Made by a program: the position numbers and the translations under genes
In this document: in pieces, positions 33,798 to 43,036 of the stretch
Numbering within the stretch: the stretch's first letter is position 1
How the letters are laid out: the number at the start of each line of letters is the position of its first letter
Assembly: GCA_033856195.1 (NCBI GenBank)
Contig: JAWVFL010000018.1
Coordinates: forward strand, 82,855 to 146,854
Length of the DNA stretch: 64,000 nucleotides
Direction of reading: 5' to 3'
From: VRUE01 sp033856195
Lineage (GTDB): Bacteria; Actinomycetota; Thermoleophilia; Solirubrobacterales; 70-9
Notes under the pieces: generated by a model
The model's database searches: none
What the model was told of the DNA's origin: nothing
What the model saw: only the letters and a program-made list of their open reading frames with translations

Positions 33798-34649
33798 TCA
33801 GCGAGTAGCGCGGATGACCCTCCCGAAGCGCCGCTGCAGCTGGCGCATCGCCAGGTCATAGGCGGGCGAGAACTTGCGCTGCCACCAGTGCGCCAACCTG
33901 ATGTCGGCTGAGGTGAAGACCAGGTAGCGGTTCTTCTCGATCCCTCGGATGATCTTCTCCGCCACCCGCTCGGGGCTCACCGCGCGCTTCTCGAAATCCT
34001 TGACCGCCTCCTGGAACGCCGGATGCTGCCGGTCCACACCCCGCACTTCCAAGCCGCCTACGAGCGGCGTGGCGACGGCCCCGGGGCAGACCAGGCTGAC
34101 GCCGATGCCGTGGCGCCGCAGGTCGAAGCGCAACACTTCCGACACGCCCCGCAGTCCGAACTTGCTGGCGCTGTAGGCGGCGTGCCAGGGCAGGGCGATC
34201 AGGCCCGCGGCTGAGGCGACGTTGACCACATGCCCCCCTCGCCCGGCCTCGATCATCGGCGGCACGAAGTTTTCGAGGATGGCGATCGGGCCCATCAGGT
34301 TGACGTCGATCATTTTCTGCCAATCGCTGTGCTGGAGTTTGTCTATCGGTCCCCAGGTGGAGACGCCCGCGACGTTCATCACCACGTCCATGCTGCCGTG
34401 CGCGGCGTGGATCTCCTCGGCGAGCGCGACCACCGCGGCGTGATCGGTGATGTCGAGCGCGCGTAGATGAGCGACGGCGCCACCCGCCCCCTCGATCTCC
34501 GTACGGACCTGCTCAAGGCCCTCCGTCTCGAGGTCGGTCAGGTAGAGCTCGGCACCATGCGCCGCCGCGGCAAGCGCGGTCGCACGGCCGATGCCACTTG
34601 CGGCACCAGTCACCAGACAACGCTTCCCGTTCAAGTCCTCAACCGGCAT
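33798..34649 (-). CDS. Short-chain dehydrogenase/reductase
   Basis: 283 aa from the ATG at 34649, preceded by GGGAAGG. Classical SDR: TGAASGIG cofactor loop near residue 16, NVAGVS, catalytic Ser in NVASAAG and YSASK. A ~40-residue C-terminal extension (RLAHWWQRKF) is basic and aromatic. Cofactor preference probably NAD, given the acidic LTDLETE after strand 2. Overlaps the preceding CMD-family gene by 11 nt. Confidence 0.85.
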   Translation of the reverse strand: MPVEDLNGKRCLVTGAASGIGRATALAAAAHGAELYLTDLETEGLEQVRTEIEGAGGAVAHLRALDITDHAAVVALAEEIHAAHGSMDVVMNVAGVSTWGPIDKLQHSDWQKMIDVNLMGPIAILENFVPPMIEAGRGGHVVNVASAAGLIALPWHAAYSASKFGLRGVSEVLRFDLRRHGIGVSLVCPGAVATPLVGGLEVRGVDRQHPAFQEAVKDFEKRAVSPERVAEKIIRGIEKNRYLVFTSADIRLAHWWQRKFSPAYDLAMRQLQRRFGRVIRATR

Positions 34650-35157
34650 CGGCATGCCTTCCCGAGCCAATGCCGTCCGGCTGAACTCGAAGCGAGTTGA
34701 GCGTCATCGCCAGCATCTCGTAGTGACCGACGAGCATGCAGAGCTCGATCAGCTGCCGCTCGTCAAATATGGCCCGCAAGCCCGCCCACAGCTCATCGCC
34801 GATCTGCTGGTTCGTATGGAGCTCGTCGGTTGCCTCAAGCAGCACCACCTGACGCTCAGACCAACCGGGGGCCGCGGCGCCATCCCGCACGCGAGCAACC
34901 TCCTCGGCGCTCATCCCCACATCGTGACCGATTTTCTCGTGCTGTTCGCGCTCATACTCAGAGCCTGTGATGTGCGCAACCCGAAGGATCACCAGCTCGG
35001 TGTCGAGGCGCGGCAACGTCCCTCTTGGCATCAGCGCGCCCGCAAACCAGAGCCAGCGGCGAAAGAGCCGCCGGTGGCGGGCAAGGGTGGTGAAGATGTG
35101 CGGCGGCTCCCGCCGCACCGCCAGCCCGATCAACCTGACGATCACCGAGTTGAGCAA
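34639..35157 (-). CDS. Carboxymuconolactone decarboxylase-family protein
   Basis: 172 aa. Helical AhpD-like domain with LVILRVAHITGSEYEREQHE, where the usual Cys of the CxxC motif is replaced: the segment reads RVAHITGSEYE, so the peroxidase thiols are absent. His in EQHEKIG is retained. Probably co-expressed with the SDR. The TTG start is tentative. Confidence 0.7.
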   Translation of the reverse strand: MLNSVIVRLIGLAVRREPPHIFTTLARHRRLFRRWLWFAGALMPRGTLPRLDTELVILRVAHITGSEYEREQHEKIGHDVGMSAEEVARVRDGAAAPGWSERQVVLLEATDELHTNQQIGDELWAGLRAIFDERQLIELCMLVGHYEMLAMTLNSLRVQPDGIGSGRHADAG

Positions 35158-35220
35158 GCCGATCTCTGCTCGACCGCCAGGTGAGATACGTGGTGTCGAC
35201 TCTGGCGCGATCGTCTCAAC

Positions 35221-35736
35221 CTAGCGTGACGCGGAAAGGACGCGGTAGATGAAATCGGCCTTGGCGTCCGTGTAAGCCTCGCGATCCCGCGAGAGCCGGT
35301 CTGCGAGCTTGCGCTTCAACTCGGCGTACTCCTCCGCGATCCCAGGACGGGCTCGCAGACAATCCCGGAAGGCCAGCTCGTCGCGGAACCGACTCGAATC
35401 GGCAGGGGCGAGATGCAGGTGGTGGGTTCGCCGGCTTGGATGAGGCTTGCAGAACCAGTGCATCTCCTCTATGCGATACGGCGCGTACAGATATTCGAGC
35501 TCGGCCAGTGGCTTGAAGCAGTCCCGGGAGACCGCGAGATCCTCGACGCCGACAAGGGTGTCGATGATGGGCTTGGCGTCGAAGCCCGGGACGGCGGTGC
35601 TGCCCACGTGATGGATTCCTCCCACAACCCAGGGTCCGATCGCATCGCTCAGAAGAGCCCGCTCGTGCTCGAAGCGAGCAGGCCATCGCGGGTCATAGGC
35701 AACGAGGCGAATGGAGTCGTCGCCGGCCGAGGACAC
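35221..35736 (-). CDS. GrpB-family (UPF0157) nucleotidyltransferase-like protein
   Basis: 171 aa. YDPRWPARFEHERALL, then IHHVGSTAVPGFDAKPIID, the nucleotidyltransferase-fold signature of GrpB, and HHLHLAP later. These are usually linked to CoA or nucleotide metabolism by similarity only. GTG start lies 4 nt after the stop of the MazF-like gene, so it may be the third gene of that operon. Confidence 0.85.
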   Translation of the reverse strand: MSSAGDDSIRLVAYDPRWPARFEHERALLSDAIGPWVVGGIHHVGSTAVPGFDAKPIIDTLVGVEDLAVSRDCFKPLAELEYLYAPYRIEEMHWFCKPHPSRRTHHLHLAPADSSRFRDELAFRDCLRARPGIAEEYAELKRKLADRLSRDREAYTDAKADFIYRVLSASR

Positions 35737-35740
35737 CGAG

Positions 35741-36058
35741 TCAGATACTCAAGACCAGGGCAAGGGCGTCGTCCACCGCGCGGATCTCATCGGCGTCGAG
35801 GCGGCCGGCAGACTGCCCAAGTAGCTGCGGGTCCACCACAGAGGTCTGCTCGACGAGTACACGCGTCTCGGCGCCGTCCAGCGTGATCGTCGGCCGAAAC
35901 GTCGCCGACCGGGCACTGGTCGAGGTTGGCGAGACGAGCGTCGTGCTCAACGCCATGAACTCGTCGGCTTGAACCACGACGGCATAGCGAGCGCCACGCT
36001 GCTCTCTCCCCCGCGCGCCTCGCGGAGAGGGCAAACGAAAGACCTCGCCCCGAACCAT
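35741..36058 (-). CDS. MazF-family toxin, second module
   Basis: 105 aa from ATG 36058. VRGEVFRLPSPRG, then RGARYAVVVQADEF and TSTSARSATFRP, VEQTSVVD and the C-terminal GRLDADEIRAVDDALALVL helix are all MazF landmarks. Begins 1 nt after the antitoxin stop. Likely an mRNA interferase held in check by the upstream gene product. Confidence 0.85.
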   Translation of the reverse strand: MVRGEVFRLPSPRGARGREQRGARYAVVVQADEFMALSTTLVSPTSTSARSATFRPTITLDGAETRVLVEQTSVVDPQLLGQSAGRLDADEIRAVDDALALVLSI

Positions 36059-36059
36059 C

Positions 36060-36305
36060 TCAGTCGAGAGGTTCCGGCGCCAGTTCCGCCATCTGCTCGC
36101 GAACGGTCCCCATCTCGATTCGATCCGCTTCGTCGGCCGCCAATCGCTCGACCTCTTCGGCAATAGAGGATCGTGCCCGCCGTCGAGCCGCGGTCTCCCG
36201 CAGAGCAGTGCGAACGGCCTCGGAATCGCTCATGGCACCGCCCCGCACAATCTGAAGAGCAGCAACAGAGCTGTCATCGAGACGAACGTGAAGGGAGCGA
36301 CTCAT
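36060..36305 (-). CDS. Ribbon-helix-helix antitoxin, second module
   Basis: 81 aa: HVRLDDSSVAALQIV and the helix SDSEAVRTALRETA form an RHH domain; the C-terminus is acidic (ADEADRIEMG). First gene of the TA operon. TACATT lies 6 nt before the ATG and overlaps a perfect palindrome, the probable autoregulatory operator. Confidence 0.8.
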   Translation of the reverse strand: MSRSLHVRLDDSSVAALQIVRGGAMSDSEAVRTALRETAARRRARSSIAEEVERLAADEADRIEMGTVREQMAELAPEPLD

Positions 36306-36311
36306 ACAGTC

Positions 36312-36334
36312 AATGTAGCACGCATCGTGCTACA
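36312..36334 (-). promoter_or_regulatory. TA-operon promoter with palindromic operator
   Basis: TGTAGCACG-CAT-CGTGCTACA at 36314-36334 is a perfect 9+3+9 palindrome. The minus-strand -10 TACATT (36312-36317) overlaps one arm and is 6 nt from the antitoxin ATG, so repressor binding would block the promoter. Confidence 0.65.
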
Positions 36335-36340
36335 GATATA

Positions 36341-36414
36341 TCGGGGCGCCCGGATTCGAACCGGGGACCTCGGCCACCCAAAGGCCGCGCGCTACCAGGC
36401 TGCGCCACGCCCCG
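36341..36414 (-). tRNA. tRNA-Pro (anticodon TGG)
   Basis: 74 nt: acceptor CGGGGCG/CGCCCCG, D arm GCGC...GCGC, anticodon loop TTTGGGT between GGCC stems, T arm CCCGG-TTCGAAT-CCGGG, discriminator A. CCA not encoded. The TA module lies on its 3' side but no att duplication is seen. Confidence 0.96.
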
Positions 36415-36486
36415 CTCGGGCCAGTGTAGAGCGGGATCGCGCGGTGAGCCGGTCTCGAGACAGGACACACGCTAGGTTTCGCGGCG

Positions 36487-37767
36487 ATGGCCGAGGTGCT
36501 GCCGCTCAACGCCCTGCACTACGACCTCGACGCGGTCGGGTCGCTGCAGGACGTGGTCGCGCCGCCCTACGACGTGATCGACACGGCGATGCGGGAGGAG
36601 CTGCTCGAGCGCTCGCCCTACAACGCGGTCGCGATCGACCTTCCCAAGCCTTACGGCGAGACCGGGCCGCAGTCGGCCGGCGAGGGCGATCCGTATGAGA
36701 CCGCCGCCCAATCGATCGAGGCCTGGCAGAAGGCCGGCGCGCTGGTCAGGGACACCGAGCCGGCGATCTGGGCGATGGAGCAGGAATACACCGGCCCCGA
36801 CGGCGGCTCGCACGTGCGCCACGGCATCCTCGTCCGCGTTCGCGTCGAGGACCTCGACAGTGGCACGATCCTCCCCCACGAGCGCACCCTGCCCGGCCCC
36901 AAGCAGGACCGGCTCGAACTGATGCGGGCGACGCGTTGCAACCTCTCGCCGATCTTCTCGCTGAGCACGATCGACCCCTGGCCGCTGGTCTCCAAGGAGA
37001 CGGCGGTCGAAGACGTCTGGGGCGAAGCGACCGACGCCGCCGGGACCGTCACCCGGATCTGGCGGCTGCCGCAGCTGAACGAAGAGATCCCCAAGCTGCT
37101 CGCCGACGCCCAGCTGCTGATCGCCGACGGGCACCACCGCTACGAGACGGCGATCGCCTACCGCGACGAGATCGGCGGCGAGGGCGATCACAACTACACG
37201 CTGATGGCGCTGACCGGGCTCGACGATCCCGGCCTCTCGGTCTATCCCACCCACCGCCTGCTCTCCGGCTTCGCCGACGACCCCGAGCGCCAGCGCCGCC
37301 TCGGCGAGGGCCTGCGCGAGCTGTTCGACGTCACCGAGGTCGAGACCGACCGCATCGACCCGCTCGGCGAGGACGGCGTCGGCGTCTTCGGCCTCTACGA
37401 CTCCCACCACAAGCGCGCCTTCCGCCTGCGGCTCAAGGACACCGCGGAGCTGGACCGCCTGCTCGAGGGCAAGCCGGAGGCCTACCGCCGCCTCGACGCC
37501 GCGATCCTCGAGACCCTGGTGCTGAAGAAGATCGCCGGCCTCAGCGAAGACGACATCCTCGCCAAGCGCGGCATCGGTTACGCGAAGAGCGTCGAGGACT
37601 CGCTGCGCCTGCTCGACGAAGGGGCCTATGACGTCGCCTTCATCCTGCGGCCGATCCCGGTCCAGCAGACAAAGGAAATCTGCGAAAGCGACGCCAACAT
37701 GCCGCCCAAGTCGACCTACTTCTACCCCAAGGTGCTGACCGGCCTGGTCTTCAACCCGCTTGCCTGA
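36487..37767 (+). CDS. DUF1015-family protein
   Basis: 426 aa, usual length. Opens with the family hallmark VVAPPYDVID near residue 25, followed by NAVAIDLP, the central LADAQLLIADGHHRYETA motif and the FYPKVLTGLVF ending. Function unknown; some members are found in one-carbon or amino-acid gene sets. TAGGTT at 36473-36478 lies 8 nt before the ATG. Confidence 0.88.
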   Translation: MAEVLPLNALHYDLDAVGSLQDVVAPPYDVIDTAMREELLERSPYNAVAIDLPKPYGETGPQSAGEGDPYETAAQSIEAWQKAGALVRDTEPAIWAMEQEYTGPDGGSHVRHGILVRVRVEDLDSGTILPHERTLPGPKQDRLELMRATRCNLSPIFSLSTIDPWPLVSKETAVEDVWGEATDAAGTVTRIWRLPQLNEEIPKLLADAQLLIADGHHRYETAIAYRDEIGGEGDHNYTLMALTGLDDPGLSVYPTHRLLSGFADDPERQRRLGEGLRELFDVTEVETDRIDPLGEDGVGVFGLYDSHHKRAFRLRLKDTAELDRLLEGKPEAYRRLDAAILETLVLKKIAGLSEDDILAKRGIGYAKSVEDSLRLLDEGAYDVAFILRPIPVQQTKEICESDANMPPKSTYFYPKVLTGLVFNPLA

Positions 37768-37811
37768 GGCGGGCCTGGGTCGACGGGGGCCGGGCGGCGT
37801 AGGATCACGCC

Positions 37812-38381
37812 GTGGTCAAGATCTACACCAAGAAGGGCGACGACGGGACCACATCGCGCTGGTACGGCGGTCGCGTCCCCAAGCACCACGGGCGCACCGA
37901 GGCCTACGGGGCGCTCGACGAGGCCTGCTCCCAGCTCGGAATCGCCCGCGCCCTCTGCGACGGCGACCAGGCCGAACTCGCCGCCGACATCCTGCGCCTG
38001 CAGGATGACCTCTTCGTCGCCGGCGCCGAGTTGGCCACGGCGCCGGAGGCCGCCGAGCGGCTCGAAGACGGCATCAGCCGCACGACCGAGGAGATGGTCG
38101 CCGAGCTGGAGGAGCGGATCGACCGCTACATGAGCGAAGTCGAGCTGCCGCCGCAGTTCGTCATCCCCGGCGGCAACCAGCTTTCCGCCCAGCTCGACGT
38201 GGCGCGCACGGTGATCCGCCGCGCCGAGCGCCGCATCGCCGCCCTCGCCGAGGAAGGCGAGCTGGCGAGCGAGACGGTGATCCACTTCGTCAACCGTGCC
38301 TCCGACTACGCCTATGCGATGGCGCGCTACGTCGACGTCGACGACCCGGCGCTCTTCGAGGGCCGCCGCAAGGTCGATTAA
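37812..38381 (+). CDS. Corrinoid adenosyltransferase, PduO type
   Basis: 189 aa. KIYTKKGDDGTTS at the N-terminus binds ATP; RRAERR near residue 139 and NRASDYAYAMAR near the C-terminus are the trimer active-site motifs. It makes adenosylcobalamin from cob(I)alamin, in parallel with CobO at 14383 but from an unrelated fold. TAGGAT at 37800-37805 is 6 nt before the GTG; no riboswitch is seen here. Confidence 0.92.
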   Translation: MVKIYTKKGDDGTTSRWYGGRVPKHHGRTEAYGALDEACSQLGIARALCDGDQAELAADILRLQDDLFVAGAELATAPEAAERLEDGISRTTEEMVAELEERIDRYMSEVELPPQFVIPGGNQLSAQLDVARTVIRRAERRIAALAEEGELASETVIHFVNRASDYAYAMARYVDVDDPALFEGRRKVD

Positions 38382-38429
38382 ACACGCAATGGCGACTTCT
38401 TCCCGCCATGCGGCAATAAATCGCCAGCG

Positions 38430-38828
38430 ATGAAAGTCGTCGCCCGCCGCCGCGAGGGATTCGCCCACGACATCGAGATCGAAGGCGGCCACACAATCCG
38501 TATCGATGAGCCGCTCGCCGCGGTCGGCTCCGACACCGGCCCCTCCCCCACTCGTCTCGTCGCTGCCAGCCTCGCCGGCTGCATCGCCGTGACGATCGAG
38601 ATGTACGCCGAGCGCAAGGGCTGGGACGTCGGTCCGGTCGAGGTTGATGTCGATGTCGAGTACAACGAGTTCGCGCCGCTCTCTTTCGCCGTCACCCTGC
38701 GCCTGCCGGCCGAGCTGAACGACAAGCAGCGGTCTCGCCTGCTGGTGGTCGCGCGCAAGTGCCCGGTCCACAAGCTGCTCGCGGGCGAGACGCCGGTCGT
38801 CGTCTCCGACCGGATCGAGCCGCTCTGA
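38430..38828 (+). CDS. OsmC-family protein
   Basis: 132 aa. The two redox cysteines are in AASLAGCIAVTIEMYA and VVARKCPVHK, at the spacing expected for OsmC/Ohr peroxidases. Likely reduces organic hydroperoxides. A nested hairpin lies upstream (TGGCGA 38390-38395 with TCGCCA 38421-38426). The stop overlaps the SDR start by 1 nt. Confidence 0.88.
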   Translation: MKVVARRREGFAHDIEIEGGHTIRIDEPLAAVGSDTGPSPTRLVAASLAGCIAVTIEMYAERKGWDVGPVEVDVDVEYNEFAPLSFAVTLRLPAELNDKQRSRLLVVARKCPVHKLLAGETPVVVSDRIEPL

Positions 38829-39640
38829 TGGACCTCGGGCTGAAGGGACGCGCCTGCGTCGTCACCGGCGCCAGCCGCGGCATCGGCGCCGCGACCGCAA
38901 GGTTGCTTTGCGCGGAGGGAGCCAAGGTGCTGCTCGTCGCCCGCAACGAGGAACGCCTTCGGACAGCTGCCGAGGAGGCCGCCAAAGCTGGCGCGGATGC
39001 CGGCGGTGAGGTCGCCACACTTCGCCTCGATGTCACCGCCGAGGACGCCGGCGAGCGGATGCTTGTCGAGGCGACAAAGCGCTTCGACTCACTCGACGTC
39101 CTCGTCAACAACGCCGGCACGGCCAAGTGGCGCGACCTCGACGACGTCCCCGATGAGGACTGGCGCGCCCAGTACGAGCTCAACGTGATGGCGCCGCTGC
39201 GGGCGATGCGTGCCACCGCTCCGCCGATGGCCGAGCGCGGCTGGGGCCGCATCGTCAACGTCTGCTCGACCGCGGGCAAGCGGCCCTCAGCGGCGATGCC
39301 CGAGTACTCGGTGGCGAAGGCGGCCGAGCTGTCCCTCTCGCGCCTCTTCGCCGACCGGTATGCGAAAAGCGGCGTCCTCGTCAACGCGATCTGCCCCGGA
39401 CCGGTCGAATCGGAGATGTGGATGGAACCGGGCGGCCTGCTCGACCAGTCCCAGGAGATGTCGGGGGACGCGAGCCGCGAGGAGGCCCTGGCCGCGGCGG
39501 GCTCGAAGCGCCCGATCGGGCGCCTTGCCGGTTCGGAGGAGATCGCCGGCGCGATCGTCTTCCTCTGTTCCGAGCGCGCCTCCTACGTCAGCGGCGCCGC
39601 CTGGTCCGTGGACGGCGGGACGGTTCAGGTGATCATTTGA
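38828..39640 (+). CDS. Short-chain dehydrogenase/reductase
   Basis: 270 aa from ATG 38828 in a TGATG overlap with osmC. Classical SDR with GASRGIGAATA, NNAGTAKW, NVCSTAGK and YSVAKAA; Arg after strand 2 (VARNEERL) suggests NADP. The C-terminus ends SVDGGTVQ, as in FabG-like enzymes. Possible substrate: a 3-oxoacyl or similar carbonyl. Confidence 0.87.
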   Translation: MDLGLKGRACVVTGASRGIGAATARLLCAEGAKVLLVARNEERLRTAAEEAAKAGADAGGEVATLRLDVTAEDAGERMLVEATKRFDSLDVLVNNAGTAKWRDLDDVPDEDWRAQYELNVMAPLRAMRATAPPMAERGWGRIVNVCSTAGKRPSAAMPEYSVAKAAELSLSRLFADRYAKSGVLVNAICPGPVESEMWMEPGGLLDQSQEMSGDASREEALAAAGSKRPIGRLAGSEEIAGAIVFLCSERASYVSGAAWSVDGGTVQVII

Positions 39641-39670
39641 GCCGGCCGTGGCGAGTTACCCCCCCCGTAG

Positions 39671-40183
39671 ATGGGAGGAAAGTCGCCACAGGCGATCGAT
39701 GCCGCCGTCCTGCTGCCGCTCTACGGCTGGCCCGACGATCCCGGCCTTGTTTTCACCGAGCGGCGGGCAGACATGCGGCGCCACGCGGGCGAGATCTCTT
39801 TCCCCGGCGGTCGCCGCGACCCCGGCGACGCCGACCTGAGCGCGACGGCGCTGCGCGAGGCCGAGGAGGAGATCGGTCTGGACCCCGCCAGAGTCGAGCT
39901 CGGCGAAGAGCTGCCGGCGACCAACACCTTTGTCACCGGCTACCGAATCCACCCCTTTGTCGGCCGCATCCCCCACCCACGGGAACTCGACCTGCGGCCG
40001 AATCCGGCCGAGGTCGAGACCGTCCTCACCTTCTCGCTGGACGTGCTGCGCGAGAGCTACGAGATTCGCCGCCTGGTCCGCCGCGGCGTCCCGATCCACA
40101 CGCCGACCTACGAGATCGAAGGCCAGCTGATCTGGGGAGCGACCGCGCGGATCGTCGGCGACTTGTTGGAGCGCCTGGCCTAG
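39671..40183 (+). CDS. NUDIX hydrolase, CoA pyrophosphatase (NudL)-like
   Basis: 170 aa. The Nudix box reads GGRRDPGDADLSATALREAE followed by EEIGL, and the preceding RRHAGEISFPGG is the NuCoA motif of CoA diphosphatases. LPATNTFVTGYRIHPFVG follows. Cleaves CoA to phosphopantetheine and 3',5'-ADP in characterised relatives. An unusual run of eight C (39659-39666) lies just before the ATG. Confidence 0.87.
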   Translation: MGGKSPQAIDAAVLLPLYGWPDDPGLVFTERRADMRRHAGEISFPGGRRDPGDADLSATALREAEEEIGLDPARVELGEELPATNTFVTGYRIHPFVGRIPHPRELDLRPNPAEVETVLTFSLDVLRESYEIRRLVRRGVPIHTPTYEIEGQLIWGATARIVGDLLERLA

Positions 40184-40192
40184 GCGCTGCCG

Positions 40193-40864
40193 CTAGACCT
40201 TCTCGGCCTCAGACTGGGGAACGATGCGGATGTAGGGACGGGGCTCCTCCCATCCGTCCGGATAGGCCTCTTTCGCCTCGTCGTTGGAGACAGAGCCGGC
40301 GATGATCACGTCGTCGCCCTGCTGCCACTGGGCCGGAGTGGCGACTTTGTGCTTGGCGGTGAGTTGGAGCGAGTCGACCACGCGCAGGACCTCGTCGAAG
40401 TTGCGCCCGGTCGTCATCGGATAGACGAGGATGAGTTTGATCTTCTTGTCGGGACCGATGACGAAGACGTTGCGCACGGTCTGGTTGTCGGCGGGCGTGC
40501 GATCCGCGGCGTCGCCGGAGGCGTCCGCCGGCAGCATCCCGTAGAGCTTTGAGACCTGGAAGTCGGCGTCGCTGATGATCGGGTAGTTCGGCGCCGTCCC
40601 CTGGGTCGCCTCGATGTCGCTGGCCCAGTCCTCGTGCTTGTCGAGCGGGTCGACCGAGAGCCCGATGATCTTCACGTTGCGCTTCGCGAACTCGGGCTCG
40701 ATGCTGGCCATGTAGCCGAGCTCGGTTGTGCAAACCGGCGTGAAGTCCTTCGGATGCGAGAAGAGCACCGCCCACGAATCGTTGATCCAGTCGTGGAATT
40801 TGATCCGGCCCTCGGTCGTGTCGGCCTCGAAATCGGGTGCTTCGTCACCAAGCTGCAGGGCCAT
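40193..40864 (-). CDS. 1-Cys peroxiredoxin (Prx6/AhpC-TSA family)
   Basis: 223 aa from ATG 40864, set by GAGGAG upstream. FSHPKDFTPVCTTELG carries the peroxidatic Cys, the only cysteine in the protein, and the long C-terminal domain (RPYIRIVPQ) is typical of Prx6. Reduces peroxides using an external thiol donor. A palindrome lies between it and the next gene upstream. Confidence 0.93.
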   Translation of the reverse strand: MALQLGDEAPDFEADTTEGRIKFHDWINDSWAVLFSHPKDFTPVCTTELGYMASIEPEFAKRNVKIIGLSVDPLDKHEDWASDIEATQGTAPNYPIISDADFQVSKLYGMLPADASGDAADRTPADNQTVRNVFVIGPDKKIKLILVYPMTTGRNFDEVLRVVDSLQLTAKHKVATPAQWQQGDDVIIAGSVSNDEAKEAYPDGWEEPRPYIRIVPQSEAEKV

Positions 40865-40944
40865 AGAACTGCTCCTCTCGCTACTACCGTTGGACATTCA
40901 CCTAAATCCCTATCGGAGCTTAGAGATATGCCATCGCCGCCCGT

Positions 40945-40991
40945 CGGTGTAACGCTTTGTCCCCCTATAAGACGGACAAAGCGTTACACCG
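40945..40991. repeat. 47-bp extragenic palindrome with 18-bp perfect arms
   Basis: Arms 40945-40962 and 40974-40991 are perfect inverted copies with an 11-nt loop. The right arm contains the last codons and stop of the minus-strand gene at 40984. The arm sequence GGTGTAACGCTTTGTCC resembles the palindromes at 32398 and 42963. Probable terminator and dispersed repeat. Confidence 0.65.
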
Positions 40992-41418
40992 TGGTCGAGC
41001 GCAGAATCTCGACCGGAATCCGCCAGGTCCGCGCCGCCTGCTCTACCACCACCGCGCCCGCCTCCAAGACCTCGCCATCGACCGAGCCGAAAGCCTCGTA
41101 GGCGAAGCGCCGCACCGGCGTTTCCACTAGGCGTTCCAGAAAGCGCTCCAGGCGCGGGCCGTGGATCGCCGCCAGGTTCTCCGCGCTCCCACTCGCCGAG
41201 CCGAGCAGCCAGTAGACGACCGCGACGTCGCCGAGGAGCTCGAGCAGGCTCGCCGGCCGGTCGGGATCGGCGAGCGCTGCCTCTATCCCCGCTGCCTCTA
41301 TCGCCGCAAGCCCCTCCTCGTTGCGCGTCGTCCCGCGCACCGCCCAGTCGTCGGCGAGCAACGACTCCCCAAGCTCCCGACCACGGCAGCCGCAGCCGAC
41401 GATCAGCGCTCGTGCCAC
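40984..41418 (-). CDS. Short Rossmann-fold NAD(P)-binding protein
   Basis: 144 aa. ALIVGCGCRGRELGESLL is a dinucleotide-binding loop; later VAVVYWLLGSASG and FAYEAFGSVDGE resemble NAD-dependent epimerase-like proteins, but at half normal length and without the YxxxK motif. May be a regulator or a reduced enzyme. Directly abuts the upstream gene with no spacer. Its last codons lie in a palindrome. Confidence 0.6.
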   Translation of the reverse strand: MARALIVGCGCRGRELGESLLADDWAVRGTTRNEEGLAAIEAAGIEAALADPDRPASLLELLGDVAVVYWLLGSASGSAENLAAIHGPRLERFLERLVETPVRRFAYEAFGSVDGEVLEAGAVVVEQAARTWRIPVEILRSTTV

Positions 41419-41712
41419 TCAGGTGGCCTCGAAGCGCCGGCTGCGTCGCAGACGCTCCAGCTCCTCGGCGGCCACCTCGTCACGCAGCTCCTGCTCATCG
41501 CGCTCGGCGGCACCGCGCCGCCGCCGCATCTCGTTCTGCGCCTCGAGCATCTGCTGCACGTCGTCGACGTCGTTCTGCACCTCGAGTTCGGGCGAGCGGG
41601 TCGGCTTCCAATCGAGCAATTCAGCGTTGTTGCCGGTGTAGAAGTGCTCCATCAGGAACAGCACGCCGACCACGAGCAGCACCATCGCGACCGTTCCGAG
41701 GACGAAGTACAC
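41419..41712 (-). CDS. Single-pass membrane protein with coiled-coil tail
   Basis: 97 aa: one N-terminal helix (VLGTVAMVLLVVGVLFLM), then a charged coiled coil (LEAQNEMRRRRGAAERDEQE). No known family. TATCCT (minus, 41719-41724) lies 6 nt before the GTG start, so a leaderless message is likely; the Rossmann gene follows immediately. Confidence 0.6.
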   Translation of the reverse strand: MYFVLGTVAMVLLVVGVLFLMEHFYTGNNAELLDWKPTRSPELEVQNDVDDVQQMLEAQNEMRRRRGAAERDEQELRDEVAAEELERLRRSRRFEAT

Positions 41713-41718
41713 GCGCCA

Positions 41719-41750
41719 AGGATACGCCCACGGCGGCGGTCCCCTTTAAT
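41719..41750. promoter_or_regulatory. Divergent leaderless promoters for the coiled-coil and thiolase genes
   Basis: TATCCT on the minus strand (41719-41724) and TTTAAT on the plus strand (41745-41750), 6 and 9 nt from the respective GTG starts. Only 20 nt separate the hexamers. Confidence 0.45.
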
Positions 41751-41759
41751 CCCCCTGAC

Positions 41760-42959
<1,200 letters not shown>

Positions 42960-42962
42960 CGC

Positions 42963-43009
42963 TTCCGGTACGCCTTATGTGGCCATGGACCGCATAAAGC
43001 GCACCGGAA
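42963..43009. repeat. 47-bp imperfect palindrome after the thiolase gene
   Basis: Arms 42963-42982 and 42990-43009 match at 17 of 20 positions, with a 7-nt loop. It starts 4 nt after the thiolase stop. Read on the minus strand it contains GGTGCGCTTT, similar to the arms at 32398 and 40945. Likely a terminator. Confidence 0.55.
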
Positions 43010-43036
43010 CGGGTGGCTTAGTAGCCTCGCCAGCCG

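Noticed and set aside
36341..36414. tRNA-Pro as the anchor of a second island carrying the second TA module
   Set aside because: No duplicated tRNA fragment or recombinase gene is found on the 3' side within the window.
39659..39666. Run of eight C as a phase-variation tract before the NUDIX gene
   Set aside because: It lies upstream of the start codon rather than inside the frame, and no promoter spacing that it could alter is visible; a homopolymer sequencing error is also possible.
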